DNA of 64,000 nt from Lysinibacillus pinottii (GCF_024753545.1 NZ_JANTOO010000005.1:191668-255667); one strand, 5' to 3'; numbered from the stretch's first letter, positions 18,107 to 27,385 are shown. Numbers and translations: made by a program. The notes: generated by a model from the sequence alone, not told the origin.

Positions 18107-18454
18107 TCTTTCAAATGTATGAAAGCGAGTGCCCTGATATGTTAAAAGGCCAGTGTCACCCTCAACTAGCTGTCCAAAATCGCGACCATTCACTTTTAAT
18201 TCCTGACGCTCCCCATTTCGTTCTTCAAACGTGATGAAATAAGAAGTATATGCCGCAGAATGATTGGAACCTCCCCGAATATTCGTACGTTTTGTCACAA
18301 CCTTAACGGGTATAGTAAAGGTTTGTGATTGATTATTGGTAGACCAGGTGACAGTAGCTTTAATAAGGCTGAAAGCGATGCTACCAAAAACGATAAAAAA
18401 GACGATTGTAATAAAGCTCGATTCAAATGTAATCCCGTTATGAAACCATAGCAT
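18083..18454 (-). CDS. DUF2500 membrane-anchored protein
   Basis: 123 residues with one N-terminal transmembrane segment (FITIVFFIVFGSIAFSL, about 14-30) and an extracytoplasmic beta-rich domain. The features IPVKVVTKRTN, YFITFEERNGERQELKVNG and LTYQGTRFHTFER are those of DUF2500 proteins. Function unknown for the family. The ATG at 18454 has AAGAGGGAA upstream. The gene lies 35 bases downstream of the yceI-like gene on the same strand and may be cotranscribed. Confidence 0.75.
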   Translation of the reverse strand: MLWFHNGITFESSFITIVFFIVFGSIAFSLIKATVTWSTNNQSQTFTIPVKVVTKRTNIRGGSNHSAAYTSYFITFEERNGERQELKVNGRDFGQLVEGDTGLLTYQGTRFHTFERQKRESSD

Positions 18455-18489
18455 TTATAGTTCCCTCTTTCCTTAAGGTAAATCTATAA

Positions 18490-19017
18490 CTAAAGGGGGC
18501 TTAACTCGACATCTACCACTATGTCAATCTCATCACTGATTAATATGCCGCCTGTTTCTAAAATCGTATTATAGACTAAATTAAAATCACGGCGATCAAT
18601 TTGTGCCTTTGCCTGAAAGCCATATACTTCTTGTGCCCAAGGATTAACACCGTTTCCTGTATATACTGTTGTAAATACGATAGGCCTTGTTATATTTTTA
18701 ATCGTTAAATCCCCATGTATTAAAAAATTATTATCATTTTGTTTATCAATATATGTAGAGGTAAAGACTATTTTTGGATAAACGTCTGCATCAAAAAAGT
18801 CTGGAGACACAAGGTGTATATCACGGTCATGATTTTTTGTGGAGACACTAGCCACTGCAATGGTAATAGAAATACTTGCATCCTGCATTTTCTCAATATT
18901 GACTGCAGCAATTTCAGCGTTGTACGATTCGAATGTACCGTGAATTTTAGATATCATCATATGTCGTACAGAAAAGCTAAGTGTGGAATGACTGACATCA
19001 ATAGTGTATTTTTTTAT
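18490..19017 (-). CDS. YceI-family lipid-binding protein with apparent ATA start codon
   Basis: YceI proteins are lipocalin-like beta barrels that bind isoprenoid-type lipids. The first ATG (18960) gives 156 residues and cuts into the first strand. In the same frame upstream the sequence reads KKYTIDVSHSTLSFSVRH, exactly the N-terminus expected for the family, and AGGGGG sits seven bases before the codon ATA at 19017-19015. No ATG, GTG or TTG exists between that site and 18960, and a stop lies further upstream. Either ATA starts translation inefficiently, or a G-to-A change has destroyed the start and only a truncated product is made. The full frame is 175 residues and cytoplasmic. Confidence 0.75.
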   Translation of the reverse strand: MKKYTIDVSHSTLSFSVRHMMISKIHGTFESYNAEIAAVNIEKMQDASISITIAVASVSTKNHDRDIHLVSPDFFDADVYPKIVFTSTYIDKQNDNNFLIHGDLTIKNITRPIVFTTVYTGNGVNPWAQEVYGFQAKAQIDRRDFNLVYNTILETGGILISDEIDIVVDVELSPL

Positions 19018-19020
19018 ATA

Positions 19021-19374
19021 AAAACCCCCTAAAACAGCATTCTACAACGAATAATAAAGTAAACAAATACCATATTCAATGTATTTTTCATAAATAGGAA
19101 AGGATAACCTTCCATAAAAGTGTAAACTGTGAACATTTACAATACGTAAATAAATAGTTAGTCACATTACTGATATCTATGGCATTTTATGATTAGGAGG
19201 ACAGATGTTTTAACGATGGTAAGTTCCGCCGTGATTATGAAAAGACGAAAATTCAAAAGTTACTTTTTGTAATTAAGTATATAAAAGTGTATAAATTATG
19301 TTATGTAAATAAGTTACTCTAAATTTACATTTCCTTTAATAATCGTTACAATAGGTACATAGAGGTGAAGAAAT
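19021..19374. other. Divergent intergenic region between yceI-like gene and HxlR regulator
   Basis: AT-rich region carrying both divergent promoters. Two copies of AAGTTACT occur near 19258 and 19311 and could be regulator half-sites. Nothing else was recognised. Confidence 0.4.
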
Positions 19375-19680
19375 ATGAATGAGACAACTTTATGTCCTCG
19401 TTTAGCTAAAGCAATGGATTTAATTGGAAAACGATGGACGGGTTTAATATTATATCAATTATTAGATGGATCGCAGCGTTTTAATGAAATAGAGTCAGCA
19501 TTACCTGTTAGTGGGCGTTTATTATCAGAACGCTTAAAGGAACTGGAAAAAGAAGGGCTTGTTGAACGTAAAGTGTATTCTGAGGTTCCAGTACGAGTTG
19601 AATATTCATTAACAGATAAAGGGCAAGCATTAGAAGGGGCTATCCGCAATATTGAAACATGGGCAAGTAGCTGGCTCTAA
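19375..19680 (+). CDS. HxlR/DUF24-family transcriptional regulator
   Basis: Winged-helix regulator of 101 residues. CPRLAKAMDLIGKRWTGLIL, then LLDGSQRFNEIESALP, GRLLSERLKELEKEGLV and VEYSLTDKGQAL are the HxlR signature. The single cysteine C7 sits at the position used for thiol sensing in YodB/HypR-type members, which respond to quinones, diamide or hypochlorite. It is divergent from the yceI-like gene, its possible target. GAGGTGAAG precedes the ATG. Confidence 0.87.
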   Translation: MNETTLCPRLAKAMDLIGKRWTGLILYQLLDGSQRFNEIESALPVSGRLLSERLKELEKEGLVERKVYSEVPVRVEYSLTDKGQALEGAIRNIETWASSWL

Positions 19681-19888
19681 AATAAGTCCTTTGTCCTTTA
19701 GGTAATATTGTGCCAAAAACGACACTTGGAATGACTGTCAATTTTCTTTATAATATTCATCATCTCTGCACAAGACCTACCTGTCTTTTTATGTGAGATA
19801 AAAATACCCTTCATTTTACTTGTCAAATTGGGGTTCTAAATCCATACTGGTGTAGAGTAAGAAGGACGTTAGAAAGGAATTAGCTCTC

Positions 19889-20803
19889 ATGACAAAACAA
19901 CAATGGGCAAAGGATTTAGCGAAGAGCATTAGTCCTGCCAATATTAAGTTAGATGAATCTTTACAACAATATACAATGACAAAATTAGGTGGCAAAGCAG
20001 ATGTTTTTGTTCTTCCTGATACAGAAGAAGAAGCAGCATTTGTAATTCGCTATGCATATATAAATAATATTCCTTTATTAATGTTAGGTAACGGATCTAA
20101 TATGGTTGTTCGTGATGGTGGTCATAGAGGAATCGTTGTTACATTTTCAAATTTAGATGAAATTCGGATTAATGGTGAACATGTTTATGCCCAAAGTGGT
20201 GCGCTGATTAAAGATGTGTCAAAACTATCCGCAAAAGCAACCTTAACAGGCTTTGAATTTGCCTGCGGTATCCCTGGATCAATAGGCGGTGCAATGGCTA
20301 TGAACGCAGGAGCTTATGGCGGTGAGATTAAAGATATTATTGTTTCATCTAAGGTGTTAACAAAAGAGGGAGAAGTTTTAACCTTGTCAAAGGAAGAGCT
20401 TGAACTTGGCTATCGTAAAAGCATTATTGCGAAGAAAGGCTATTATGTGTTATCCTCAGAGTTCCAATTAGCTACTGGCAAACAAGATGAAATTGATGCG
20501 AAGATTGCCGACTTAACATTTCAGCGAGAATCAAAGCAACCATTAGAATATCCATCTGCTGGAAGTGTTTTTAAACGTCCACCAGGTCATTTTGCAGGTA
20601 AGCTTATTCAAGATAGTGGCTTACAAGGCAAAGGGGTAGGCGGTGCAGAAGTCTCTACAAAGCATGCAGGTTTTATTGTCAATAAAGGCAATGCTACTGC
20701 TTCTGATTATATAGCAACTATTCAAATGGTACAGCGTATTGTGAAGGAAAAATTTGGTGTCGAATTAGAAACAGAAGTTAAAATTGTTGGTGATGATCTA
20801 TAA
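19889..20803 (+). CDS. murB: UDP-N-acetylenolpyruvoylglucosamine reductase
   Basis: FAD enzyme of peptidoglycan precursor synthesis, 304 residues, reducing UDP-GlcNAc-enolpyruvate to UDP-MurNAc with NADPH. FAD-binding motifs are GNGSNMVVRDGG and GIPGSIGGAMAMNAGAYGG. The catalytic serine lies in YPSAGSVFKRPPG, and GGAEVSTKHAGFIVNKG is the type II MurB C-terminal signature. The length suits the Gram-positive type. It stands alone here, separated from other mur genes, with a terminator at its end. Confidence 0.95.
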   Translation: MTKQQWAKDLAKSISPANIKLDESLQQYTMTKLGGKADVFVLPDTEEEAAFVIRYAYINNIPLLMLGNGSNMVVRDGGHRGIVVTFSNLDEIRINGEHVYAQSGALIKDVSKLSAKATLTGFEFACGIPGSIGGAMAMNAGAYGGEIKDIIVSSKVLTKEGEVLTLSKEELELGYRKSIIAKKGYYVLSSEFQLATGKQDEIDAKIADLTFQRESKQPLEYPSAGSVFKRPPGHFAGKLIQDSGLQGKGVGGAEVSTKHAGFIVNKGNATASDYIATIQMVQRIVKEKFGVELETEVKIVGDDL

Positions 20804-20805
20804 TG

Positions 20806-20841
20806 GGACGCTCTTCGCTTGAGTCGAAGGGCGTTTTTTTT
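20806..20841 (+). terminator. Terminator after murB
   Basis: ACGCTCTTCG/CGAAGGGCGT stem with a long T run. Confidence 0.9.
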
Positions 20842-20857
20842 AAGGAGTGAGGATAAG

Positions 20858-21613
20858 ATGAAATTTATTTCATGGAATGTCAATGGGATTAGGGCTTGTC
20901 TGGGGAAAGGCTTTCTAGATTTCTTTCATCAAATAGAGGCAGATTTTTTTTGTATCCAAGAAACTAAATGTCAGGCTGGACAAGTGGAGCTTGCGCTAGA
21001 TGGATATGAGCAATATTGGAACTATGCTCAAAAGAAAGGCTACTCTGGTACGGCTATATTTACAAAGCATACACCGTTGTCCGTTAAGTATGGAGTTGGA
21101 GATGAAGATTCTCAGGATGAGGGTAGGATTATTACTTTAGAATATGAAGATTTTTATTTAGTAAATGTTTATACACCCAATGCACAGCGTGATTTAGCGA
21201 GATTACCACTTCGCCTAACTTGGGAAGAGCATTTAGCGAGCTATTTACAAGACCTGAATAGCAAGAAGCCAGTTGTCTATTGCGGAGACCTAAATGTTGC
21301 ACACACTGAAATAGATTTGAAAAATGCTAAATCGAATATAGGTAATTCAGGATTTACATATGAGGAGCGTGCAAAATTTTCGGAGCTTTTAGCAAGCGGT
21401 TTTGTAGATTCTTTCAGATACAAGCATCCAAATGAAACTGACCATTTTACATGGTGGTCCTATATGAATAAAGTACGTGAACGAAATATCGGTTGGCGCA
21501 TCGACTACTTTATTGTTTCGGAGCAATTAAAAAACCAAATAAACCAAGCAACTATTCACCCGCACATCATGGGCAGCGATCATTGTCCCATTGAATTACA
21601 ACTACATGTCTAG
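20858..21613 (+). CDS. exoA: Exodeoxyribonuclease III / AP endonuclease
   Basis: 251-residue Xth-family nuclease of base-excision repair. Motifs: MKFISWNVNGIRA (metal Asn), CIQETK (metal Glu), the tyrosine region NVYTPNAQ, YCGDLNVAH, GWRIDYFIVS and the terminal GSDHCPIEL with catalytic Asp-His. A longer frame begins at 20819 inside the murB terminator; AAGGAG at 20842-20847 fits the ATG at 20858, the start all family members share. Followed by its own hairpin. Confidence 0.95.
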   Translation: MKFISWNVNGIRACLGKGFLDFFHQIEADFFCIQETKCQAGQVELALDGYEQYWNYAQKKGYSGTAIFTKHTPLSVKYGVGDEDSQDEGRIITLEYEDFYLVNVYTPNAQRDLARLPLRLTWEEHLASYLQDLNSKKPVVYCGDLNVAHTEIDLKNAKSNIGNSGFTYEERAKFSELLASGFVDSFRYKHPNETDHFTWWSYMNKVRERNIGWRIDYFIVSEQLKNQINQATIHPHIMGSDHCPIELQLHV

Positions 21614-21618
21614 CATTT

Positions 21619-21655
21619 AAAATCGTATTTTCTATATGGAAATACGGTTTTTCTT
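21619..21655 (+). terminator. Terminator after exoA
   Basis: AAATCGTATTT/AAATACGGTTT stem followed by TTCTTT; modest strength. Confidence 0.65.
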
Positions 21656-21770
21656 TGTAAGAATAATAGAATTATAGTAGTTCATTCAAAAAAAGAGACT
21701 AATGAAAGGAAGCTAATATACAGATAGATATGTTTTTTAACAATGCTCTGTAGCCTAGGTATATCCAATT

Positions 21771-21796
21771 GTTTATACTAGTCTAATAGTGGGTGT
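21771..21796 (+). promoter_or_regulatory. Weak sigma-B-like promoter candidate
   Basis: GTTTAT, 14-base spacer, GGGTGT, about 130 bases before the acylase start. One mismatch in the -10 core; tentative. Confidence 0.3.
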
Positions 21797-21928
21797 TGAC
21801 AGAAAATTGTATTTATAGAGTGAATTACTTACATGAAAAACAAATATCCACCTGCTATAATCTTTTGGACATTATTTTAAGGATTTTGAGAGGTAGTAAG
21901 GAATATAGTGCACAGAGGGGGTAATAAG

Positions 21929-24298
21929 GTGGAAAAGAGAAAGTTCAAATGGAGAAAGTGGCTCATCGTCATTGCAGGAATCGTAGCGACTTTAGCAATC
22001 GTAGCTTTTATCGGATTTACATGGTTTATGAATAAATCTAAGCCGATAATTGATGGTGAGTTAGCAGTCAATATTTTAGATCAGGATGTGAAGGTTACAA
22101 GGGATGACAAAGGGATTCCTCATATTTTTGCAAAGACAGATGCTGATTTGTATCGCGCGCAAGGTTATGTTCAAGCACAAGATCGATTGTTTCAAATGGA
22201 TTTAGCAAGAAGACAGGCGAGTGGCCGATTATCAGAGATTATTGGAGAAGCGACGATAAATACGGACAAACATTTTCGTACTTTTAGCTTACGCAATGCC
22301 GCTGAGAAATCACTCGCGGCTTATGATGAGGAAAGCAAGCAAGTATTAAAGTGGTATGCAGAAGGGGTAAATGCATTTATTGAACAGGCTAAGGAAAATA
22401 AAACTTTAAGCTATGAATTTTCTTTATTGGGCTACGAGCCAGAGGAATGGTCCGTCGTGGATTCTTTAACGATTGGGAAGTATATGGCTTATGATCTGGG
22501 GGGGAATTGGAATACACTTGCCTTCCGACACTGGGCTTTACAAAATTTTGATGAAGATAAGGCGAAAGAATTATTTATTAAATATCCTGAGAATGCCTCA
22601 TCTATTATTGAGGCAAATATTCAAAATCCTGTTGCGGTAGTAGGGCAATTTAATCCAAATCTATTGCCTAATGAATTTAATGGCAGTAATAACTGGGTTG
22701 TTTCTGGAGAGAAAACTAAATCTGGCACACCTATTTTGGCGGATGACCCTCACCTAGGTTTAAGTACTCCATCTATTTGGTATCAGATGCATCTGCAGTC
22801 CCCGCAACAAAATGTTAGTGGTGTCATTTTTGCAGGAATTCCAGGTATTATTTTAGGTCATAACGATGATATAGCATGGGGTGTAACAAATGTTGGCCCA
22901 GATGTGCAGGATTTATATATTGAAATACCAAATCCTAATAATTCCACACAATTCCGCTACGATGGGAAGTGGGAGCAGGCCGAGATACGTGATGAATCTA
23001 TTAAAGTGAAGGAAGGAGAAACTGTAGACTTTGAAGTGGTTGTGACACGCCATGGTCCAATTATGACGGATCTGGCATTCAAAGATACCAAGCCAACTGC
23101 ACAATTTTCAATGCAGTGGACAGCACTTCAGCCGACTGCGGAATTACGTGCAGTAATTGGTTTTAATAAAGCGAAATCCTGGGATGACTTTGAAAAAGCT
23201 TTAGAAGACTTTAAGGCCCCTGCGCAGAACTTCGTTTTTGCCTCGAAGGATGGCACAATTGCTTATAAAGCAAATGGTCAAATCCCTATTCGTAAGATAG
23301 GCGATGGTCAATTGCCAGTTCCAGGTGATTCTAGTGACTATGGTTGGGAGGGTTTTATTCCATGGGATGAGCTGCCAACAGTAGTGAATCCAAAGGAAGG
23401 CTTTATTGCGACCGCTAATAATCAAGTGGTAGGAGAGGAATATCCTTATCACATTACAGATTTCTGGGCTCAGCCTTACCGTTTTGAACGGATTAAAGAA
23501 GTACTTGAGGCGAATGATTCGATAACGGTTGAGGATATGATGAACTTGCAAATGGATCAACATAATCTCTATGCAAGGGAATTCCTTCCTAGTTTATTAA
23601 CATCGATAAAAGCGCAAGATCAGGATGGTAAGTACGCAGAGGTTATCGCTATGCTAGAGGATTGGGATATGGTTGATGCTAAGGAATCAGGAGCACCACT
23701 CGTATTCCATACACTGATGACCAAATTACAGGAAGTATTGTTTAAAGATCAAATGCCTGTAGATATGTACAACATCATGCATGGGAAATTTAATATTACA
23801 GATCAGCTTTTACGGACGGCCTATGCAGGTGGTAAGAGTATTTGGATAGAGGAGCAAGGTGGGGTTGATGCAACCGTTTACAAGGCACTTGAGCTTACTA
23901 TTACACAATTAGAAGATCAATTTGGTAAAAATGTTTCTAAGTGGACATGGGGCGATTTTCACCAGCTCACTTTTAATCATACTTTAGGAGGTGCTTCGCC
24001 AATTTTAGCTGCCTATTTTAATGCTAAAAAGGTGCCAATTGGTGGCTCCAAGGTGACGGTACAGGCTGCAGATAATGATCTTTCTGGTAATGTGGATCAT
24101 GGTGCTTCTTGGCGTTTTGTTGTGGATGTGGGTGATTTAGGCTCAGCCTATCATATTGTTGGACCTGGTCAAAGTGGTCATATAAAGTCGGATTGGTACC
24201 AAGACCAAGTAATTGATTGGGCAAATGGTGATTATCATCAAACTTTTGTAAAACAGGAAGATATTAAAGGTAAAACATTAAATTTAAAAGCGCAGTAA
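21929..24298 (+). CDS. Membrane-anchored penicillin acylase family amidohydrolase
   Basis: 789 residues from the GTG at 21929, preceded by AGAGGGGG; a GTG at 21908 is less well placed. One transmembrane helix at about residues 12-34 follows a very basic end, so the enzyme is probably tethered outside the membrane. The precursor has an alpha region starting VKVTRDDKGIPHIFA, then the autocleavage site before S253 in FNGSNNWVVSG, the N-terminal nucleophile of the beta chain. ILADDPHLGLSTPSIWYQMHL and ILGHNDDIAWGVTN are beta-chain family motifs. Such enzymes deacylate penicillins, acyl-homoserine lactones or other N-acyl amides; the natural substrate is not evident. Single gene with terminator. 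Confidence 0.88.
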   Translation: MEKRKFKWRKWLIVIAGIVATLAIVAFIGFTWFMNKSKPIIDGELAVNILDQDVKVTRDDKGIPHIFAKTDADLYRAQGYVQAQDRLFQMDLARRQASGRLSEIIGEATINTDKHFRTFSLRNAAEKSLAAYDEESKQVLKWYAEGVNAFIEQAKENKTLSYEFSLLGYEPEEWSVVDSLTIGKYMAYDLGGNWNTLAFRHWALQNFDEDKAKELFIKYPENASSIIEANIQNPVAVVGQFNPNLLPNEFNGSNNWVVSGEKTKSGTPILADDPHLGLSTPSIWYQMHLQSPQQNVSGVIFAGIPGIILGHNDDIAWGVTNVGPDVQDLYIEIPNPNNSTQFRYDGKWEQAEIRDESIKVKEGETVDFEVVVTRHGPIMTDLAFKDTKPTAQFSMQWTALQPTAELRAVIGFNKAKSWDDFEKALEDFKAPAQNFVFASKDGTIAYKANGQIPIRKIGDGQLPVPGDSSDYGWEGFIPWDELPTVVNPKEGFIATANNQVVGEEYPYHITDFWAQPYRFERIKEVLEANDSITVEDMMNLQMDQHNLYAREFLPSLLTSIKAQDQDGKYAEVIAMLEDWDMVDAKESGAPLVFHTLMTKLQEVLFKDQMPVDMYNIMHGKFNITDQLLRTAYAGGKSIWIEEQGGVDATVYKALELTITQLEDQFGKNVSKWTWGDFHQLTFNHTLGGASPILAAYFNAKKVPIGGSKVTVQAADNDLSGNVDHGASWRFVVDVGDLGSAYHIVGPGQSGHIKSDWYQDQVIDWANGDYHQTFVKQEDIKGKTLNLKAQ

Positions 24299-24305
24299 CA
24301 AAAAA

Positions 24306-24341
24306 GATTAGCGTACTTATAAAGTACGTTAATTTTTTTTA
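24306..24341 (+). terminator. Terminator after acylase gene
   Basis: TTAGCGTACTT/AAGTACGTTAA stem with a three-base loop and eight T residues. Confidence 0.9.
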
Positions 24342-24360
24342 CTAGGATATAAATCACAAC

Positions 24361-24380
24361 ATTCAAACATTCATTTGAAT
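24361..24380. promoter_or_regulatory. CadC-type operator 1
   Basis: ATTCAAACATTCATTTGAAT, palindromic with core TCAAA-N6-TTTGA. It matches the imperfect inverted repeats bound by ArsR/SmtB metal sensors and lies in the cad promoter region. Confidence 0.75.
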
Positions 24381-24410
24381 AAGATGGAATAATATGTTAC
24401 ATTGAATACA

Positions 24411-24429
24411 ATCAAACGAATATTTGAAT
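24411..24429. promoter_or_regulatory. CadC-type operator 2
   Basis: Second copy of TCAAA-N6-TTTGA (core 24412-24427), 49 bases after the first and just before the cadC ribosome binding site. The pair brackets the likely promoter. Confidence 0.7.
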
Positions 24430-24442
24430 GAGGTGAAAGACT

Positions 24443-24814
24443 ATGCCGAAAGAAATTTGTGAGGTGACGCAAGTACATGAAGAAGCTGTCACCAAGGTAC
24501 AACAACAAATGCCTGATTTATCAGGGGTAGCAAAGTTTCTAAAAGCATTATCTGATGAAACAAGACTTAAAATTGCCTTTGCTTTAACGGTGGAGGATGA
24601 ATTATGTGTTTGTGATGTAGCATCGATTATTGGCTCGTCAGTCGCAACAGCATCACATCATTTACGTTATTTAAAAGATAATAATTTAGCAAAGTCACAC
24701 CGCAAAGGGAAGCAAATGTATTACTCTTTAGCGGATGAGCATGTATTTCAAATTGTAACAATTGCCTATGAACATGCGAAAGAGGGGATTGCGAATGGTA
24801 GCGACGCCAACTAA
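24443..24814 (+). CDS. cadC: ArsR-family metal-sensing repressor CadC
   Basis: 123-residue SmtB/ArsR winged-helix repressor. The alpha-3 metal site is ELCVCDVA with C55 and C57; C6 in the N-terminal KEICEV is the third ligand as in CadC of plasmid pI258, while the second N-terminal cysteine is not present. The recognition helix is SVATASHHLRYLKDNNLA. Cd(II), Pb(II) or Zn(II) would release it from the two upstream palindromes. The stop overlaps the cadA start by 20 bases, so both are one operon. Confidence 0.9.
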   Translation: MPKEICEVTQVHEEAVTKVQQQMPDLSGVAKFLKALSDETRLKIAFALTVEDELCVCDVASIIGSSVATASHHLRYLKDNNLAKSHRKGKQMYYSLADEHVFQIVTIAYEHAKEGIANGSDAN

Positions 24815-26918
24815 ACAAGAATACAGATTGCAAAATCTTTCCTGTGCCAGCTGTGCTGCGAAGTTTGAGAAAAATGTAAAGGCCATACCAGAAGTGGAGG
24901 ATGCACAAGTCAATTTCGGTGCTTCTAAAATAACAGTAGTCGGTAACATTAGTGTGAATCAAATTGAAGAAGCAGGTGCTTTTGATGGGATCAAGGTGTC
25001 CCAATCAGCAGTGAGAGCAGTTGAAAAATCTATACCTTTTTACCGTAAGAAAGAAAATATTTTGGCAGGGGTATCTTTGTTCTTTGTCATACTAGGATAT
25101 TTATTTGTTTCTATTCAGGGAGAGACCAACCCAATCCCGATAGCCATGTTCATCATAGCGATTCTTGTAGGGGGAATGGGTATTTTTAAAACGGGCTTCC
25201 GTAATTTAGCTCGCTTTGAATTTGATATGAAGACCCTTATGACTATCGCTATTATTGGCGCTGCTATTATTGGGGAGTGGGAAGAGGCGGCAGTTGTAGT
25301 CTTTCTATTTGCTGTAAGTGAAGCACTTGAAGCCTATTCCATGGATAAGGCAAGACAATCTATACGAGGGTTGATGGATATCGCTCCACCAACAGCTATC
25401 ATCAAAAGAGCACATGGTGAACATTTTCATGAGCTTGAACTGCGGACGGAAGACATTGAGATAGGAGATATTTTAATTGTAAAGCCTGGGCAAAAGATTG
25501 CGATGGATGGTATTGTCATTAGCGGGTTATCTGCAGTGAATCAAGCAGCTATAACAGGTGAGTCTATTCCGGTGAATAAAACAGTGAATGATGAAGTATT
25601 CGCAGGTACATTAAATGAAGAGGGCGCGCTTGAGGTTCGTGTGACAAAGCGAGTAGAAGACACAACAATTGCTAAGATTATTAATCTTGTAGAAGAGGCA
25701 CAGGCAGAGAAAGCCCCTTCTCAGCAATTTGTTGATCGATTTGCCAAGTATTATACACCAGCTATTATAATTATTGCTTTTTTAGTAGCTATCATTCCAC
25801 CTTTATTTATGGGTGATTGGCAGCACTGGATTTACCAAGGTTTAGCGGTGTTAGTAGTAGGATGTCCTTGTGCACTCGTTGTTTCTACACCTGTGGCTAT
25901 TGTCACTGCGATTGGCAACGCAGCAAGACAGGGTGTCCTTATTAAGGGCGGTATTCATTTAGAACAATTAGGACATATTGAAGCGGTAGCCTTTGATAAA
26001 ACAGGTACATTAACCGAAGGACAGCCAGCAGTCACAGATATAGTGACAATGGAAGGTTGGTCAGAGGACTATGTACTACAGCTTGTAGCTGCAGTAGAAA
26101 AACAATCTCAACACCCTTTGGCAAAAGCCATATTAAATAGATTACATGATAAGAATTTATCTGAGCTAGTGCCTACTGATTTCCAATCAGTCACAGGCAA
26201 AGGAGCCTTTGCAACGGTTGATCAGCAGATTATTTATGTAGGTAGCATGAAATGGGCTTCGACACTAGGTTCTATCGATAAAAATATAGAAAATCAGGTT
26301 AAAAAACTGCAGGAACAGGGTAAGACAGTAGTAGCAGCGGTTTCGAAAAGCCAACTCATTGGATTAATTGGGATTGCTGATCAATTACGTCATGAAAGTA
26401 AGGATGTATTGCTAAAATTAAAAGCCCTAAAAGTTAAGCATATGGTGATGCTAACAGGTGATGCAGAGCCTACTGCCCAAGCTATTGCTACATCATTACA
26501 GGTAACAGATGTGCGTGCTGGTTTATTACCAGAGGAAAAATTAATGGCGATTAAAGATTTACGTGCACAGTTTGGAGCCGTAGCAATGGTTGGAGATGGT
26601 GTAAATGATGCGCCAGCATTGGCAACTGCAAATGTAGGAATTGCAATGGGGGGAGCAGGTACAGATGCAGCTCTCGAGACAGCGGATATTGCCTTAATGG
26701 GTGACGATTTAACAAAGCTCCCATACACCATTGGCTTAAGCAGAAAAACACTACGTATTATCAAAGAAAATATTATTTTTGCCCTAGCCTTAAAATTAAT
26801 TGCGTTGCTGCTAGTTATCCCCGGATGGCTAACGTTATGGATTGCAATTTTTGCAGATATGGGCGCAACCTTATTAGTTGTTTTTAATTCATTAAGACTA
26901 ATAAAAGCAAAAAAGTAG
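24795..26918 (+). CDS. cadA: Cadmium/zinc/lead-exporting P1B-type ATPase
   Basis: 707-residue heavy-metal efflux ATPase. An N-terminal HMA domain has the metal site SCASC (about 15-19). Eight membrane helices follow, with the transport motif VGCPCALVVSTPVA in helix 6. Catalytic motifs are TGES, the phosphorylation site DKTGTLTEG, the P1B-specific QSQHPLAKAI, TGD and GDGVNDAPALA. CPC plus the adjacent CadC point to Cd2+/Zn2+/Pb2+ rather than copper. The longest frame begins at 24762 inside cadC; AGAGGGG fits the ATG at 24795. No clear terminator follows. Confidence 0.93.
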   Translation: MVATPTKQEYRLQNLSCASCAAKFEKNVKAIPEVEDAQVNFGASKITVVGNISVNQIEEAGAFDGIKVSQSAVRAVEKSIPFYRKKENILAGVSLFFVILGYLFVSIQGETNPIPIAMFIIAILVGGMGIFKTGFRNLARFEFDMKTLMTIAIIGAAIIGEWEEAAVVVFLFAVSEALEAYSMDKARQSIRGLMDIAPPTAIIKRAHGEHFHELELRTEDIEIGDILIVKPGQKIAMDGIVISGLSAVNQAAITGESIPVNKTVNDEVFAGTLNEEGALEVRVTKRVEDTTIAKIINLVEEAQAEKAPSQQFVDRFAKYYTPAIIIIAFLVAIIPPLFMGDWQHWIYQGLAVLVVGCPCALVVSTPVAIVTAIGNAARQGVLIKGGIHLEQLGHIEAVAFDKTGTLTEGQPAVTDIVTMEGWSEDYVLQLVAAVEKQSQHPLAKAILNRLHDKNLSELVPTDFQSVTGKGAFATVDQQIIYVGSMKWASTLGSIDKNIENQVKKLQEQGKTVVAAVSKSQLIGLIGIADQLRHESKDVLLKLKALKVKHMVMLTGDAEPTAQAIATSLQVTDVRAGLLPEEKLMAIKDLRAQFGAVAMVGDGVNDAPALATANVGIAMGGAGTDAALETADIALMGDDLTKLPYTIGLSRKTLRIIKENIIFALALKLIALLLVIPGWLTLWIAIFADMGATLLVVFNSLRLIKAKK

Positions 26919-27082
26919 TAGGTAAGATGTGATTTAACAGGAAAAAGTAGGAGATTAATCTTACTTTGACACTACTAATTTTGTGCGAATAGATGCTACT
27001 AGTGATTCTTGAAAAAGAACTTTTTAAAGGCTATTATAGTTTCAGGAGTAATGTAAGCATTCAATATAAATGAGGCGAAAGT

Positions 27083-27385
27083 TTGAATAAGTCAGATCCT
27101 ATTTTAGTAAATGTTACAGAAGAGATTGTGCGTGGTTTAGTAAGCTTTTTACTACGAGGACCGGAATATCAAACATTTTGTAAATGCGAAACCTGTGAAC
27201 TCGACACGGTGGCACTTACACTAAATGCATTGCCGAGTAAGTATGTTACATCAATGGAAGCTAGAGACGAGGCATTTAAGGAAATGAATACTCCTGAAAG
27301 TATTGAGCGCATTAACAAAGAGATTATTCACGCGTTACATGTGGTAAATAAGTATCCTCGACACAAAGTGGAGCCTACTTCTTAA
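27083..27385 (+). CDS. comFB: ComFB-family protein
   Basis: 100-residue protein resembling late competence protein ComFB. Diagnostic parts are the N-terminal helix VNVTEEIVRGLVSFLL, the CKCETCELDTVALTLNALP cysteine segment, and PSKYVT. Some cyanobacterial members bind cyclic di-nucleotides; the role in Bacilli is unclear. It starts with TTG at 27083, preceded by GAGG. Unlike B. subtilis, it is not next to comFA or comFC; its neighbours are cadA and mntR. Confidence 0.8.
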   Translation: MNKSDPILVNVTEEIVRGLVSFLLRGPEYQTFCKCETCELDTVALTLNALPSKYVTSMEARDEAFKEMNTPESIERINKEIIHALHVVNKYPRHKVEPTS

